From assembly GCA_963821095.1 (NCBI GenBank), contig CAWGCJ010000007.1:496001-560000 (forward strand): a DNA stretch of 64,000 nt. The letters run 5' to 3'. The DNA is from CAVPHV01 sp963821095 (lineage in GTDB: Bacteria > Actinomycetota > Acidimicrobiia > Spongiisociales > UBA5794). The stretch's first letter is position 1. The number at the start of each line of letters is the position of its first letter. Below the pieces are notes generated by a model that searched no databases, was not told where the DNA came from, and saw only the letters and a list, made by a program, of their open reading frames with translations. A program made the position numbers and the translations under genes. Positions 26,530 through 34,694 of this stretch are shown piece by piece.

Positions 26530-26545
26530 CAGTATTCAGGATCCG
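26530..26545 (-). promoter_or_regulatory. 16-nt promoter motif, copy 2 of 2
   Basis: Identical on the minus strand to the 16-mer at 23625-23640; begins eight bases upstream of the decarboxylase start and carries the same AATACT. Confidence 0.4.
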
Positions 26546-26570
26546 GTAGGCAGTGGCAAGACCGGGCGAC

Positions 26571-28505
26571 TCAGGCCCCGAGCCATCGGTCGAGCCAAGC
26601 CAGGAACTCGCCGTACCAGTGCAGGCTGTTGAGGCGACGCTCGATCCAGTGGCCTTCGTCGGAGTAGTACACCAGCCGGGCGGGGACTCCCTTGTGCTTG
26701 AGGATGCCGTACAGCGCTAGACCTTGGGTGACGACGACCCGGTAGTCCCGCTCCCCGTGGACGATGAGCGTCGGCGTGGCCATGCCGGCGGTGCGGGCCA
26801 GCGGACTCCAACGCAGCACGGCGTCCATGTCGTCCCAGGGGACCCCGCCGATGGCCTTCTCGCGACCCGCGGTGATGTCGGATGCCCACTGCCCGACCAG
26901 GTCGTTGACGCCGGCGTGGCAGACGGCGCAGGCGAAACGATCGGTGGTGCTGGTGAGCCAACTCACCAGGTAGCCGCCGTATGAGCCGCCTGCGATTGCC
27001 ATCCGCTCGGGGTCGATGGACCCTTGGGCGACCAGGTGATCGGTGGCGGCGAGGATGTCGGTGGCCGGCTTGTCGCCCCACCCCCCGCGAATCGACCGGG
27101 TGAATGCCTCGCCCCAGCCGATCGATCCGTGGAAGTTCACCGCAGCCACGACGTAACCAGGGGCGGCGAACACCTGGCTGTTCCAGCGCCAATGCCATTC
27201 GTCGCCGCTGGTGCCGTGGGGGCCGCCGTGGATGTTGTGCACCAGCGGCCATCGGCGTGACGGGTCGAACCCGGGTGGGTAGACGACGAACATCTGGACG
27301 CGGTCCCCGTCGGCGCCTTCGAATTCGATGTCATCGACTCGGCCGAGGTCGAGTTCGGCGAGTAGTCGATCGTTGAAGCTGCCGACCGCACCGACCGACA
27401 ACTCGGCCACCTCGGGAGGTTTGGTCAAACTCTCGACGCGGAACCACAGCTTCCCGTCGGCGGGGCGAGGGCCGTGCGCCGATTGGTCGACGTCGAGCGA
27501 ATTGGGCGAGCCTCCATCGAGGTCGAGGGTGAATAGTCCTGCCCTGGGCCCGTCGTGCGCCCCGAGCACGATGGTGGAGTCGTCGACGAACTCCCATCCA
27601 TGGGCGGCGCGATCCCAGCCGTCGGCAATCGTTGCCGTCGCTCCCGTGGCGAGGTCATAGATGACAAGTTGGTCATGATCGGCATAGAAGTCCCATTCGC
27701 GTTGGCGGCCGAACAAGAGCCGCGAGCCGTCAGGGCTGTAGCGGGGTCGGCGCTCGTGGGCGGTGGGCGCTTCGGTGAGGCGCTCGATGGTGGCCTCGGC
27801 AAGGCCAAGCCGGTACAGGGCGAACTGATACCGATCGGATGCGAGATCGACCAGTGCCGAGAACATCACCTCGCTGCCGTCCGGCGAGATGTCGTAGGTG
27901 CCCTCGGGGCCGTCGAGGCCGAAGACGGTGTCGAGGTGCGGCGTGAGGTGGCGAACCTCACCCGACGCCAGGTCGAGGTGGAACAGGTGCTGGCTGGAGC
28001 CAGACGCCAACCACTTGTTCCAGAAGCGGTAGACGCGGTCCTCGGTGACGATCGGCTCAGGTGAGGCCGCCTCGCGGCGCCGGTCTCGCTCCGTGGTGGT
28101 CGCTTCGATGGTGCCGTGACCGCGCAGCAACGGGGCCGCAACGATGAGGCCGGAGCCGTCGGGGAGCCAGCGGCTCGCCGCAGCTCCAAGCGGGAGGTCG
28201 GTGACCTGTTCGGACTCACCGCCGCCGAGCCGCATCAGGTGGAGCTGCGCATGGTCGGTGCCGGCCGGCTTGCGGAGGAAGGCGACCCGGGTTCCGTCGG
28301 GAGCGACCGCAGGGCTGGTGGCCGATGCGCCGGTGGTGAGTGGTGTCGCCGTGCGATCGAGCGCCACGAGCCAGAGGCGGGTGGTGGCCTCGTCATCGTC
28401 GCTGGTGGTGACGGGGACAACCGCGGCCGTCCCGTTGGGTAATGGGTCCGGTTGGCCGACTCTGGCCAGGTTCCACAGGTCCTCGGGGGTGATAGAGCGT
28501 GACAT
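26571..28505 (-). CDS. S9 family prolyl oligopeptidase-type peptidase
   Basis: Two-domain serine peptidase cutting short peptides. Residues 1-380 form a WD/TolB-like propeller with repeated strand patterns (DGTRVAFLR, DGSEVMFSA, DGSRLLFGR). The C-terminal hydrolase carries the nucleophile in GGSYGGYLVSW, the acid in HGERDYRVV and the catalytic His in SDEGHWIE. 644 residues, intact, no signal peptide seen. TAGCGT lies six bases before the ATG on the minus strand, suggesting a leaderless transcript. Confidence 0.9.
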   Translation of the reverse strand: MSRSITPEDLWNLARVGQPDPLPNGTAAVVPVTTSDDDEATTRLWLVALDRTATPLTTGASATSPAVAPDGTRVAFLRKPAGTDHAQLHLMRLGGGESEQVTDLPLGAAASRWLPDGSGLIVAAPLLRGHGTIEATTTERDRRREAASPEPIVTEDRVYRFWNKWLASGSSQHLFHLDLASGEVRHLTPHLDTVFGLDGPEGTYDISPDGSEVMFSALVDLASDRYQFALYRLGLAEATIERLTEAPTAHERRPRYSPDGSRLLFGRQREWDFYADHDQLVIYDLATGATATIADGWDRAAHGWEFVDDSTIVLGAHDGPRAGLFTLDLDGGSPNSLDVDQSAHGPRPADGKLWFRVESLTKPPEVAELSVGAVGSFNDRLLAELDLGRVDDIEFEGADGDRVQMFVVYPPGFDPSRRWPLVHNIHGGPHGTSGDEWHWRWNSQVFAAPGYVVAAVNFHGSIGWGEAFTRSIRGGWGDKPATDILAATDHLVAQGSIDPERMAIAGGSYGGYLVSWLTSTTDRFACAVCHAGVNDLVGQWASDITAGREKAIGGVPWDDMDAVLRWSPLARTAGMATPTLIVHGERDYRVVVTQGLALYGILKHKGVPARLVYYSDEGHWIERRLNSLHWYGEFLAWLDRWLGA

Positions 28506-28584
28506 GGGGCCACGCTACCCAGCCGGACCGAGGGATCATCCGATCGGATAGGCGCGTGGACGTTGAGCTGGCTTTCGGCCCCTA

Positions 28585-28611
28585 TTCTCAGTATGGTGGC
28601 AATAATGAGAA
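28585..28611 (+). promoter_or_regulatory. Inverted repeat upstream of the cation-efflux gene
   Basis: TTCTCA (28585-28590) and TGAGAA (28606-28611) form a 6-bp inverted repeat with a 15-base spacer, 13 bases before the start codon. It could be a metal-regulator operator; no regulator gene is adjacent. Confidence 0.3.
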
Positions 28612-28624
28612 GTGACACGATCGA

Positions 28625-29528
28625 ATGAGCGACACCCACATGCACCGGCCCCGCGCCGGGCGTCGTCATCGCCGACCGCTTGCGATCGCCTTTGTCCTCG
28701 TTCTCGGCTTCATGGTCATCGAGTGGGTGGCAGGAGTGCTGACCAATTCGTTGTCGCTGATCTCCGATGCCGGCCACATGGCGACCGATGCCCTCGGTCT
28801 CGGCATGGCGTTGGCCGCCATGCTGGCGGCCAACCGAGCCGAGACGAGTGCAGGCCGAACCTACGGTCTCTACCGCTGGGAGATCCTTGCCGCGTTGGCC
28901 AATGCCGGACTGCTGCTGCTGGTGGGCGGCTACGTGTTGGTCGAGGCGGTGCGCCGCTTCCAGGAGCCGACTGAGGTCATGGTGGGGCCGATGCTGCTGG
29001 TCGCGGTCGGCGGTCTTCTGGTCAACCTCGTGACGTGGCGACTGCTGCGGCCGGGTGCGCAGGAATCCATCAACGTGAAGGGCGCCTTACTACGAGGTGG
29101 TCGCCGACTTGATCGGTTCCATCGGGGTCATTGCAGCTGCCGTCATCACGATGACGACCGGCTGGCGCTACGCCGATCCGCTGTTCGCGGCGCTGATTGG
29201 GCTGTTCATCGTGCCGCGAGCCTGGCACCTGGGGCGCCAGGCCCTCCGGATTCTGACGCAGGCTTCCCCACCCGACCTTGATATTGACGCCCTGAGGTCT
29301 GATCTCCTGGCAGTGGACGGTGTCGGGGATGTTCACGATCTCCACGTGTGGACCCTCACCTCGGAGATGGACGTTGCTACCGTCCACCTCATGACGGCCG
29401 GCGATGTCGAAGCACACCCGGTGCTCGACCGAGCCCGCAGCCTCCTGCGAGACCACTACGGCATTGACCACGCCACTCTTCAGGTCGAGCCCGACACTCA
29501 TCTGGGGTGTTCCGACGTCACTTGGTAG
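28625..29528 (+). CDS. Cation diffusion facilitator (CzcD/ZitB-like), one frameshift
   Basis: Proton-driven exporter of Zn2+ or similar divalent cations. The first frame gives a His-rich N-terminus, membrane helices and SLISDAGHMATDALG with the transport-site His/Asp, ending VTWRLLRPGAQESINVKGA. An extra base near 29086 shifts the frame: restoring YYEVVADLIGSIGVI aligns the second transport helix, followed by GWRYADPLFAALIGLFIVPR and the cytoplasmic domain with VHDLHVWTL and the His-containing tail. Reconstructed length about 300 residues, normal for the family. Likely a sequencing indel. Confidence 0.85.
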
Positions 29529-29578
29529 CCATGCGGGTCAACTGAGTAGCCTCGATACTCATGGAACCAATGGAACCG

Positions 29579-30244
29579 ATGCCGGAACTCACGTTGGATG
29601 CCGGGCAGGCCCGAGTCCTTGGCTGCCTGATCGAGAAGGCCCGCACCACCCCCGACCAGTATCCGATGTCGCTCAACGGGGTTCGGGTGGCGTGCAATCA
29701 GGTGTCGAACCGGGATCCAATCGTCGACTACTCGGAGGCTGCGGTCGAGCGCACCCTGCGCCAACTCTCGGATCAGGGGCTAGCCCGCATGGTCCATCGC
29801 CCGGGCGATCGGGTGGTCAAGTACCGCCACGCCGCCGACGAGATCTTCGGTCTCGATGACAAGGAAGTGTCGCTGCTGGCGGTGCTGATGCTACGCGGGC
29901 CACAAACGCCTGGCGAGCTGCGGCAGCGGACCTCCCGGTATGTCGAGTTCACCGGACTCGCCGATATCGAAGCGACCCTCGAACAGCTGCGGACCCGCAA
30001 CGCCGTGGTTCGCCTCGAGCGCCGCCCGGGCCAGAAGGAGCACCGCTATCTGGAGTTGCTCAGCGATCGCGGGACAGGGGATGAGCGGGTTGATGACGCA
30101 GAGTTCGTTGTCCCGACGACAGCTCCTGTGCCACCGGTGTCTGCGGTGGCTGCGGGCGAGTTGGAGGAGCTACGCGCCGAGATCGACGACCTCAAGGCGC
30201 GCTTCGCCCGCTTGCTCGACGCACTCGGCGTCGACGACGTGTAG
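29579..30244 (+). CDS. YceH/UPF0502 family protein
   Basis: Two winged-helix domains of unknown function: LTLDAGQARVLGCLIEKA, TTPDQYPMSLNGVRVACNQ and VVKYRHAADEIFGL, then VLMLRGPQTPGELRQR. The C-terminal 35 residues form a coiled coil (ELEELRAEIDDLKARFARLLDAL). Start at 29579 (MPELTLDAG) fits the family; ATGs at 29561 and 29570 would add only MEPMEP. Immediately followed by the IS element. Confidence 0.85.
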   Translation: MPELTLDAGQARVLGCLIEKARTTPDQYPMSLNGVRVACNQVSNRDPIVDYSEAAVERTLRQLSDQGLARMVHRPGDRVVKYRHAADEIFGLDDKEVSLLAVLMLRGPQTPGELRQRTSRYVEFTGLADIEATLEQLRTRNAVVRLERRPGQKEHRYLELLSDRGTGDERVDDAEFVVPTTAPVPPVSAVAAGELEELRAEIDDLKARFARLLDALGVDDV

Positions 30245-30254
30245 GAGTACTCGC

Positions 30255-31252
30255 CTAGGTGTGCTCTTTGGGGAGGTTGTCCTTGAGGATGCTGGTGGGG
30301 GTGGCCCATCCGAGTGATCCGTGGGCTCGGTGGTGATTGTAGAAGTGGATGAACCCGGTGTAAGGCCAGGGTGCGTTGGGTGTCTGAGGTCCAGGGTCGG
30401 ATGTAAGGCCCATTCCTCGAGCAGGATGCGGTGAAAGCGTTCGACCTTGCCGTTGGTTTGGGGGCGGCGAGGTCGGGTCTTTTTCGCTTTGGTGCCGGTG
30501 GCGGCACAGCGCGGTGCCAGAGCCCGGATTTGTAGCAGCCGCCGTTGTCGGTAAGGACCCGCTGCGGGCTGATCCCGATCGATTGGTACCAGGCTGCGGC
30601 GCGGGTCCAGAACCCAGCGGCGGTGATGGCTCTGTCGTCGTTGAGGATCTCGGAGTAGGCAATACGGGTGCGGTCATCGATGGCGGTGTGGATGTAGCGG
30701 TACCCGGCTCGTCCCGCAATGGTGGCCTTCTCACCTTGGTAGCCGCGTCCGTGGAGACGCCAGCCGCCTCCGTCGGGGATACCAGCGATCTTCTTGATAT
30801 CGACGTGGATCAACTCGCCTGGCAGGTCACGTTGATACCGGCAAGGTTTCGCCTTGTGGGTGGCTCGGTCTCCCCGATCGAGACGGCCGATGCCGGCCCG
30901 GTTCAAGATGTTCTGCACCGTTGAGGCAGCCAGACCAATCTCATACCCAATGTGATCCGCCCCCCAGCGGCGCTTCTTGCGGAGCCGGATCACCCGACGA
31001 GTAGATCCGACGGGGTCCGGTTCGGAGACCGACGCGGCCGCGACGCACCATGGGCCCGCAAACCCGATTCACCCTCGGTGAGGAACCGGTCCCGCCACTT
31101 ACGCACCGTCTAGTGTGCGTTCGACCTGGAATCTTCCGCCGTGGCCGTGACACGTCCACTTGCGTTCCACAACACACTCGACCATGGCGGCGGCAGACCC
31201 TCCGGAGACGCGGCGGCTGCTTCTCGGATGCATGTGATCTAGCGTACGTCAT
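30255..31252 (-). mobile_element. IS481-family transposase, frameshifted remnant
   Basis: DDE transposase. The N-terminal helix-turn-helix part is split between frames (KWRDRFLTEGESGL and GASRPRRSPNRTPS can be rebuilt). The central frame is clear: KKRRWGADHIGYEIGLAAST, QRDLPGELIHVDIKKI with the first Asp, GYRYIHTAIDDRTRIAYSEI with the second Asp region, and RVLTDNGGCYKS. The third-acid part LEEWAYIRPW...YTGFIHFYNHHRAHGSLG and the end LPKEHT (stop at 30255-30257) lie in other frames. At least three indels. No convincing terminal inverted repeats found; it lies ten bases after yceH. Confidence 0.8.
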
Positions 31253-31364
31253 GAGCCCTCCTTGAGAGTGCCGTGAGTGCGTTGCTTCAACCCACAGTCT
31301 CGCTCGGAGGGCAATCCATCAGTCACCCCATCCCGCCAGGGACAACGTCCCCGGTTGTCACACC

Positions 31365-31469
31365 TAGGAGACCGTTGAACAACGCCAGACTTGGGCTTGC
31401 CGCGACGTCCAGGGCCAGGCGTTTGCTCGCCGGCGCAAGCCCGCACGGCGCTTGCCCAACGCCCTCCTA
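31365..31469. mobile_element. MITE-like palindromic element, copy 1
   Basis: About 105 bp from TA to TA. The left end TAGGAGACCGTTGAACAAC mirrors the right end (complement TAGGAGGGCGTTGGGCAAG). Inner arms GGGCTTGC and GCAAGCCC also pair, so the whole element can fold into a long hairpin. A diverged copy with the same ends and TA flanks is at 39730-39835; flanking DNA differs, which defines the boundaries. No transposase inside. The right TA overlaps the apparent stop of the tautomerase remnant. Confidence 0.65.
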
Positions 31470-31716
31470 CGCCTCGTCGGCGAAGGGGTTGGGGTGAGCC
31501 AGGAGCCTTGAGCAGGTCGCCCTCGTACTCGAGGATGTCGGGGCGTGACGGCCTCCGGCCAGTCCTCCTTGGGGTAGTCCTCAATCGCAATTGACACCGA
31601 GGTTTCGGGCGACAATGGCATATCTCCATGTCTACGTCCCTCGTGATGGCGGCGACGAGCGCCTCCTTTTGCTCGTCGGTCCTGCCTTCGAGCATCTTGA
31701 TGATCACGTGCGGCAG
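31467..31716 (-). pseudogene. 4-oxalocrotonate tautomerase-like gene, frameshifted
   Basis: Small tautomerase with catalytic Pro1. Reading begins PHVIIKMLEGRTDEQKEALV, where the Pro is preceded by CTG (31714-31716) and a purine-rich AGGGGAG, so an unusual CTG start or an altered start codon is implied. The next block changes frame: LSPETSVSIAIEDYPKEDW, then RPDILEYEGDLLKAPG, then another shift to NPFADEA and a stop at 31467-31469. At least two or three indels in about 250 bp, flanked by a MITE and an IS remnant, so genuine decay is plausible. Confidence 0.65.
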
Positions 31717-31739
31717 CTCGACTCCCCTGTCCGTGGTGG

Positions 31740-32843
31740 CTAGGCCCAATCGTCCCGCAGCACGCGGGCGACCTCAAATCGGACCTGGAAGTCTGGGTCC
31801 GTCCTGAGTGAATCGACCAACGCTCGGCTGGTGTCGAGGCCGATGTCGCCGAGGGCGCGGACCGCCTTCCAGCGGATCCATGGGTCGTCGGTTTGGGTCG
31901 CCTGCTCGAATAGCGGCCGCAACGCAGGGTCCTCGGTATCGGCGGCGGCATCGACGGCGGTGCGGCGCACGATGCGCGATTTGTCCTCGAAGCCGCGAGT
32001 GATCGCCTCGGACCGGACCACGGGGTTGTCGCACTCCACCAGCACGGCAACGGCGACCCGGCGGACCCGAGCGTCGCCGGCGCCGAGCGCAGCCGTGAGT
32101 CGGTCGCGGTCGGCGGGATCGTCGGGGTCGAGCAGGTGGAGTTCCTCCGGCCTTGCGTCGAGATGGAGATGCCCGGCCTCGTCGAGCAGTTCTTCCCGGG
32201 TGCGTTCCGGTGCCGTTGTCGTTGCCCCTTCGTCCCAGTAGAGCTCGGTGACCAGGGCGAGCAGCGGTTCGAGACGTAGCTCCCACGACGACGTGGCCCC
32301 GATCCCCACTGTGACGAAGTCACCGGCCACCATGACGTCGGTCACGTCGGGTTCGGCGAAGAGGCGCTTGACCCGGAGGTCGGTCACCGGTTCCTCATCG
32401 GTGCGGCGATACCAGACCCCCGGGGCCGGGACACCCCCCGTGGTGAACTTGACCTTGCGGGGGTGGGGGGTGGCTTCGGGGACCACCGGACCGTCGAAGG
32501 CACGGTCGAAGATGGACCCGGTTGCGGTCGAGATACCGCCAACCCACAGCTCGTAGCGGTCCTCCCGGATGCCGTGGGCGAGGGTGATACCGCTGCCGAG
32601 GTCATGCTCCCACCATCCGCTTGCCACGTGAGGGACCACGATGGCGCTGAGCTGGTCGGCGTCGGCGGCGCCCCACGCCATGGGGGAGAAGAACTGCTTG
32701 AGCAGATTCTTGAATGGCCCCAGCGTTTCGTAGGGCAACTCCATGGCCACGTCGGAGGTCAAGTACCCGGAGGCGGTGGCCACCAGTTCACGGGCGGCAA
32801 TCGTGGCCCTGGTCGGATCGAGGTCATCGGGTCGTTGGTCCAT
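31740..32843 (-). CDS. Nfu_N-like plus HEAT-repeat protein (CvfC-like)
   Basis: Function unknown. Residues about 1-110 match no domain I know (AMELPYETLGPFKNLLKQFF, GWWEHDLGSGITLAHG). Residues about 120-210 resemble the Nfu N-terminal domain (HPRKVKFTTG, RVKRLFAEPDVTDVMVAGDFVTVGI). The C-terminal half is HEAT-like helical repeats (ARVRRVAVAVLVE, SRIVRRTAVDAAAD, PWIRWKAVRALGD, FQVRFEVARVLRDDW). The Nfu_N-plus-HEAT layout is known from staphylococcal conserved virulence factor C. Start at 32843. 367 residues, intact. It lies downstream of cimA on the same strand, separated by a hairpin. Confidence 0.65.
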   Translation of the reverse strand: MDQRPDDLDPTRATIAARELVATASGYLTSDVAMELPYETLGPFKNLLKQFFSPMAWGAADADQLSAIVVPHVASGWWEHDLGSGITLAHGIREDRYELWVGGISTATGSIFDRAFDGPVVPEATPHPRKVKFTTGGVPAPGVWYRRTDEEPVTDLRVKRLFAEPDVTDVMVAGDFVTVGIGATSSWELRLEPLLALVTELYWDEGATTTAPERTREELLDEAGHLHLDARPEELHLLDPDDPADRDRLTAALGAGDARVRRVAVAVLVECDNPVVRSEAITRGFEDKSRIVRRTAVDAAADTEDPALRPLFEQATQTDDPWIRWKAVRALGDIGLDTSRALVDSLRTDPDFQVRFEVARVLRDDWA

Positions 32844-32880
32844 GCCCCCATGGTGCCAGATCCGCTGGTCCCTTCCCTTT

Positions 32881-32922
32881 CTTGCGTAGATTCCGGCCAT
32901 TATTGGCCGCCAGATACGCAAG
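32881..32922 (-). terminator. Nested palindrome after cimA
   Basis: Outer arms CTTGCGTA 32881-32888 and TACGCAAG 32915-32922 enclose a second perfect stem CGGCCA 32894-32899 and TGGCCG 32904-32909. It lies 14 bases past the cimA stop, before the HEAT protein gene. Confidence 0.55.
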
Positions 32923-32935
32923 AACGGAGGGGGTT

Positions 32936-34516
32936 TCAGTCGCCGTTGCGGCGCTTCTCTCGCATCAGGCCGATGACGAGGCCCTCGACCACGGCCTTCC
33001 AGGAGGCATCGATGATGTTCTCGTGGACGCCGACCGTGCCCCAGACCCCGTCGCCATCGGAGTGCTGGCACAAGACCCGAACCCGGGCGCTGGTGCCGTC
33101 GGACGAATCCAGGTCGCGGACCCGGTAGTCGACCAGCTTGATGTGGTCGACCTCGGGGTAGGCCCACACGAGGGCCGAGCGCAAAGCTCGGTCGAGGGCT
33201 GAGACGGGGCCGTCACCCTCCCGGGTTGTTACGACGCGTTCGTCGCCGACGTAGACCTTGACGGTTGCCTCGGCGACAACTTCGTCATTGTGGGCCTCGA
33301 TGAACACCCGGTACGACTCAGGAGCGAAGAAGTCCTGCTGCCACCCCTGGGTCTCGCGCAACAGCAGTTCGAACGACCCGTCGGCGGCCTCGAACTGGTA
33401 GCCGACGTGCTCGAGCTCCTTGATGCGATCGACGACGGCCTGGGCGTCCTCGCTGGTGAGTTCGAGCCCCTGGGCTTCGGCCTTGGCGAGGACGGTGGAG
33501 CGGCCGGCCAACTCGGAGACGACGACCCTGGTGCTGTTGCCGATCTCGGCCGGGTCGAGGTGCTCGTAGGCGTCCGAGCGGCGGGCCAATGCCGAGGTGT
33601 GGAGCCCCGCCTTGTGGGTGAACGCCGACGCTCCGACATAGGGGAGGTGGGGGTCGAGGGTGAGGTTGACCAGTTCGGCGAGGTGGTGTGAGACCCGGGT
33701 GAGGCGGGGGAGGCGCTCCACCGGGATTGCGTCGTAGCCCATCTTGAGCGCCAGGTTCGGGATCAGCGAGCAAAGGTCGGCGTTGCCGGTGCGCTCGCCG
33801 TAGCCATTGATGCAGCCCTGGACTTGGAACACCCCGGTGCGCACCGCGGTGAGGGAGTTGGCCACCGCCATCCCGGAGTCGTTGTGGAAGTGGCACCCCA
33901 AGACGGCATCGGGGACGGCGTCGGTGACTTCTCCGACGATGCGCTCGACCTCGTGGGAGAGGAAACCGCCGTTGGTGTCGCACAGGACCAGCCGTTCGGC
34001 GCCGGCTTCGTGGGCCGCGGTCAGCACGGCACGGGCGAAGTCGGGATTGGAGCGGTACCCGTCGAAGAAGTGTTCGGCATCGAAGAAGACCCTGCGGCCT
34101 TGGGAGCGCAGATACTCGATCGAGTCGGCCACCATCGCCACCGCCGCTTCGGGAGTCGTGCGCAGGGCGTGTTCGACGTGATAGTCCCACGACTTGCCGA
34201 CCAGGCAAATGACGTCGGTGTCGGCGGCGATGAGTGCGGCGAGCTGTTCGTCCTCGTCGGGGCGGTTCTTGGAGTGACGAGTCGAGCCGAACGCCACCAA
34301 CGTCGAGTTGGCGAGATCGAGCTCGGTCTTGGCCCGCTGAAAGAACTCGTCGTCCTTGGGATTGGCGCCAGGCCACCCCCCTTCGACGTAGGCCACCCCG
34401 AGGTCGTCGAGCAGGCGGGCAACCTGCAGCTTGTCGCCGGCGGTCAGCGAAATGCCTTCCTGCTGCGTTCCGTCGCGCAGGGTCGTGTCGTAGATCTCAA
34501 CTCGTTGGGTGGTCAT
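32936..34516 (-). CDS. cimA: (R)-citramalate synthase CimA
   Basis: Condenses pyruvate and acetyl-CoA to citramalate, a threonine-independent route to 2-ketobutyrate and isoleucine. HMGL-like barrel with YDTTLRDGTQQEG at the start, HFHNDSGMAVANS with metal His residues and GCINGYGERTGNADL; then a C-terminal LeuA-dimer regulatory domain (about residues 395-520) containing ARVRVLC and the end GLMREKRR. 526 residues matches the long CimA type rather than LeuA or homocitrate synthase. Start at 34516 with GAGGAG upstream. An attenuator-like leader precedes it. Confidence 0.92.
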   Translation of the reverse strand: MTTQRVEIYDTTLRDGTQQEGISLTAGDKLQVARLLDDLGVAYVEGGWPGANPKDDEFFQRAKTELDLANSTLVAFGSTRHSKNRPDEDEQLAALIAADTDVICLVGKSWDYHVEHALRTTPEAAVAMVADSIEYLRSQGRRVFFDAEHFFDGYRSNPDFARAVLTAAHEAGAERLVLCDTNGGFLSHEVERIVGEVTDAVPDAVLGCHFHNDSGMAVANSLTAVRTGVFQVQGCINGYGERTGNADLCSLIPNLALKMGYDAIPVERLPRLTRVSHHLAELVNLTLDPHLPYVGASAFTHKAGLHTSALARRSDAYEHLDPAEIGNSTRVVVSELAGRSTVLAKAEAQGLELTSEDAQAVVDRIKELEHVGYQFEAADGSFELLLRETQGWQQDFFAPESYRVFIEAHNDEVVAEATVKVYVGDERVVTTREGDGPVSALDRALRSALVWAYPEVDHIKLVDYRVRDLDSSDGTSARVRVLCQHSDGDGVWGTVGVHENIIDASWKAVVEGLVIGLMREKRRNGD

Positions 34517-34549
34517 GGGGGAGGCTCCTCGGTAGTGGGCAAAGAGAAA

Positions 34550-34568
34550 CCCTCCGCCGAGCGGAGGG
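34550..34568 (-). terminator. Attenuator terminator in the cimA leader
   Basis: Perfect 8-bp stem 34550-34557/34561-34568 with a 3-base loop. On the transcribed (minus) strand it is followed by TTTCTCTTT (34549-34541). It lies 34 bases before the cimA start, between leader peptide and gene. Confidence 0.7.
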
Positions 34569-34575
34569 CAGGAAG

Positions 34576-34603
34576 GGCACACACGCCTTGCGGCATGTGC
34601 GCC
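34576..34603 (-). promoter_or_regulatory. GNRA-capped hairpin after the leader peptide
   Basis: A 12-bp stem (34592-34603 with 34576-34587, two G-U pairs) capped by GCAA. It begins at the last base of the leader-peptide stop codon, so a ribosome stalled on the Ile codons would disturb it. Confidence 0.55.
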
Positions 34604-34641
34604 TACGTAATCTCGATGCGGGTGAGCCCGGTCGTTGCCAT
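34603..34641 (-). CDS. Putative cimA leader peptide MATTGLTRIEIT
   Basis: A 12-codon reading frame ending in two Ile and several Thr codons (ATC GAG ATT ACG TAG), followed at once by a 12-bp hairpin and then a terminator before cimA. This is the arrangement of a translation-coupled attenuator responding to isoleucine, the end product of the pathway. CATACT (34649-34654) is seven bases upstream, so the peptide may be made from a leaderless start. Confidence 0.6.
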   Translation of the reverse strand: MATTGLTRIEIT

Positions 34642-34648
34642 GGCGGGC

Positions 34649-34654
34649 AGTATG
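34649..34654 (-). promoter_or_regulatory. Probable -10 box of the cimA leader
   Basis: CATACT on the minus strand, seven bases before the leader ATG at 34641; same spacing as the trpS leader promoter. Confidence 0.45.
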
Positions 34655-34694
34655 ACCCAGGCTGGTGAGGGCGTCAATCTCGTGGTCTGCCCGG

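Noticed and set aside
30245..31280. Terminal inverted repeats of the IS481-type element
   Set aside because: No pair of ends with convincing complementarity could be found by eye, so only the transposase region is claimed.
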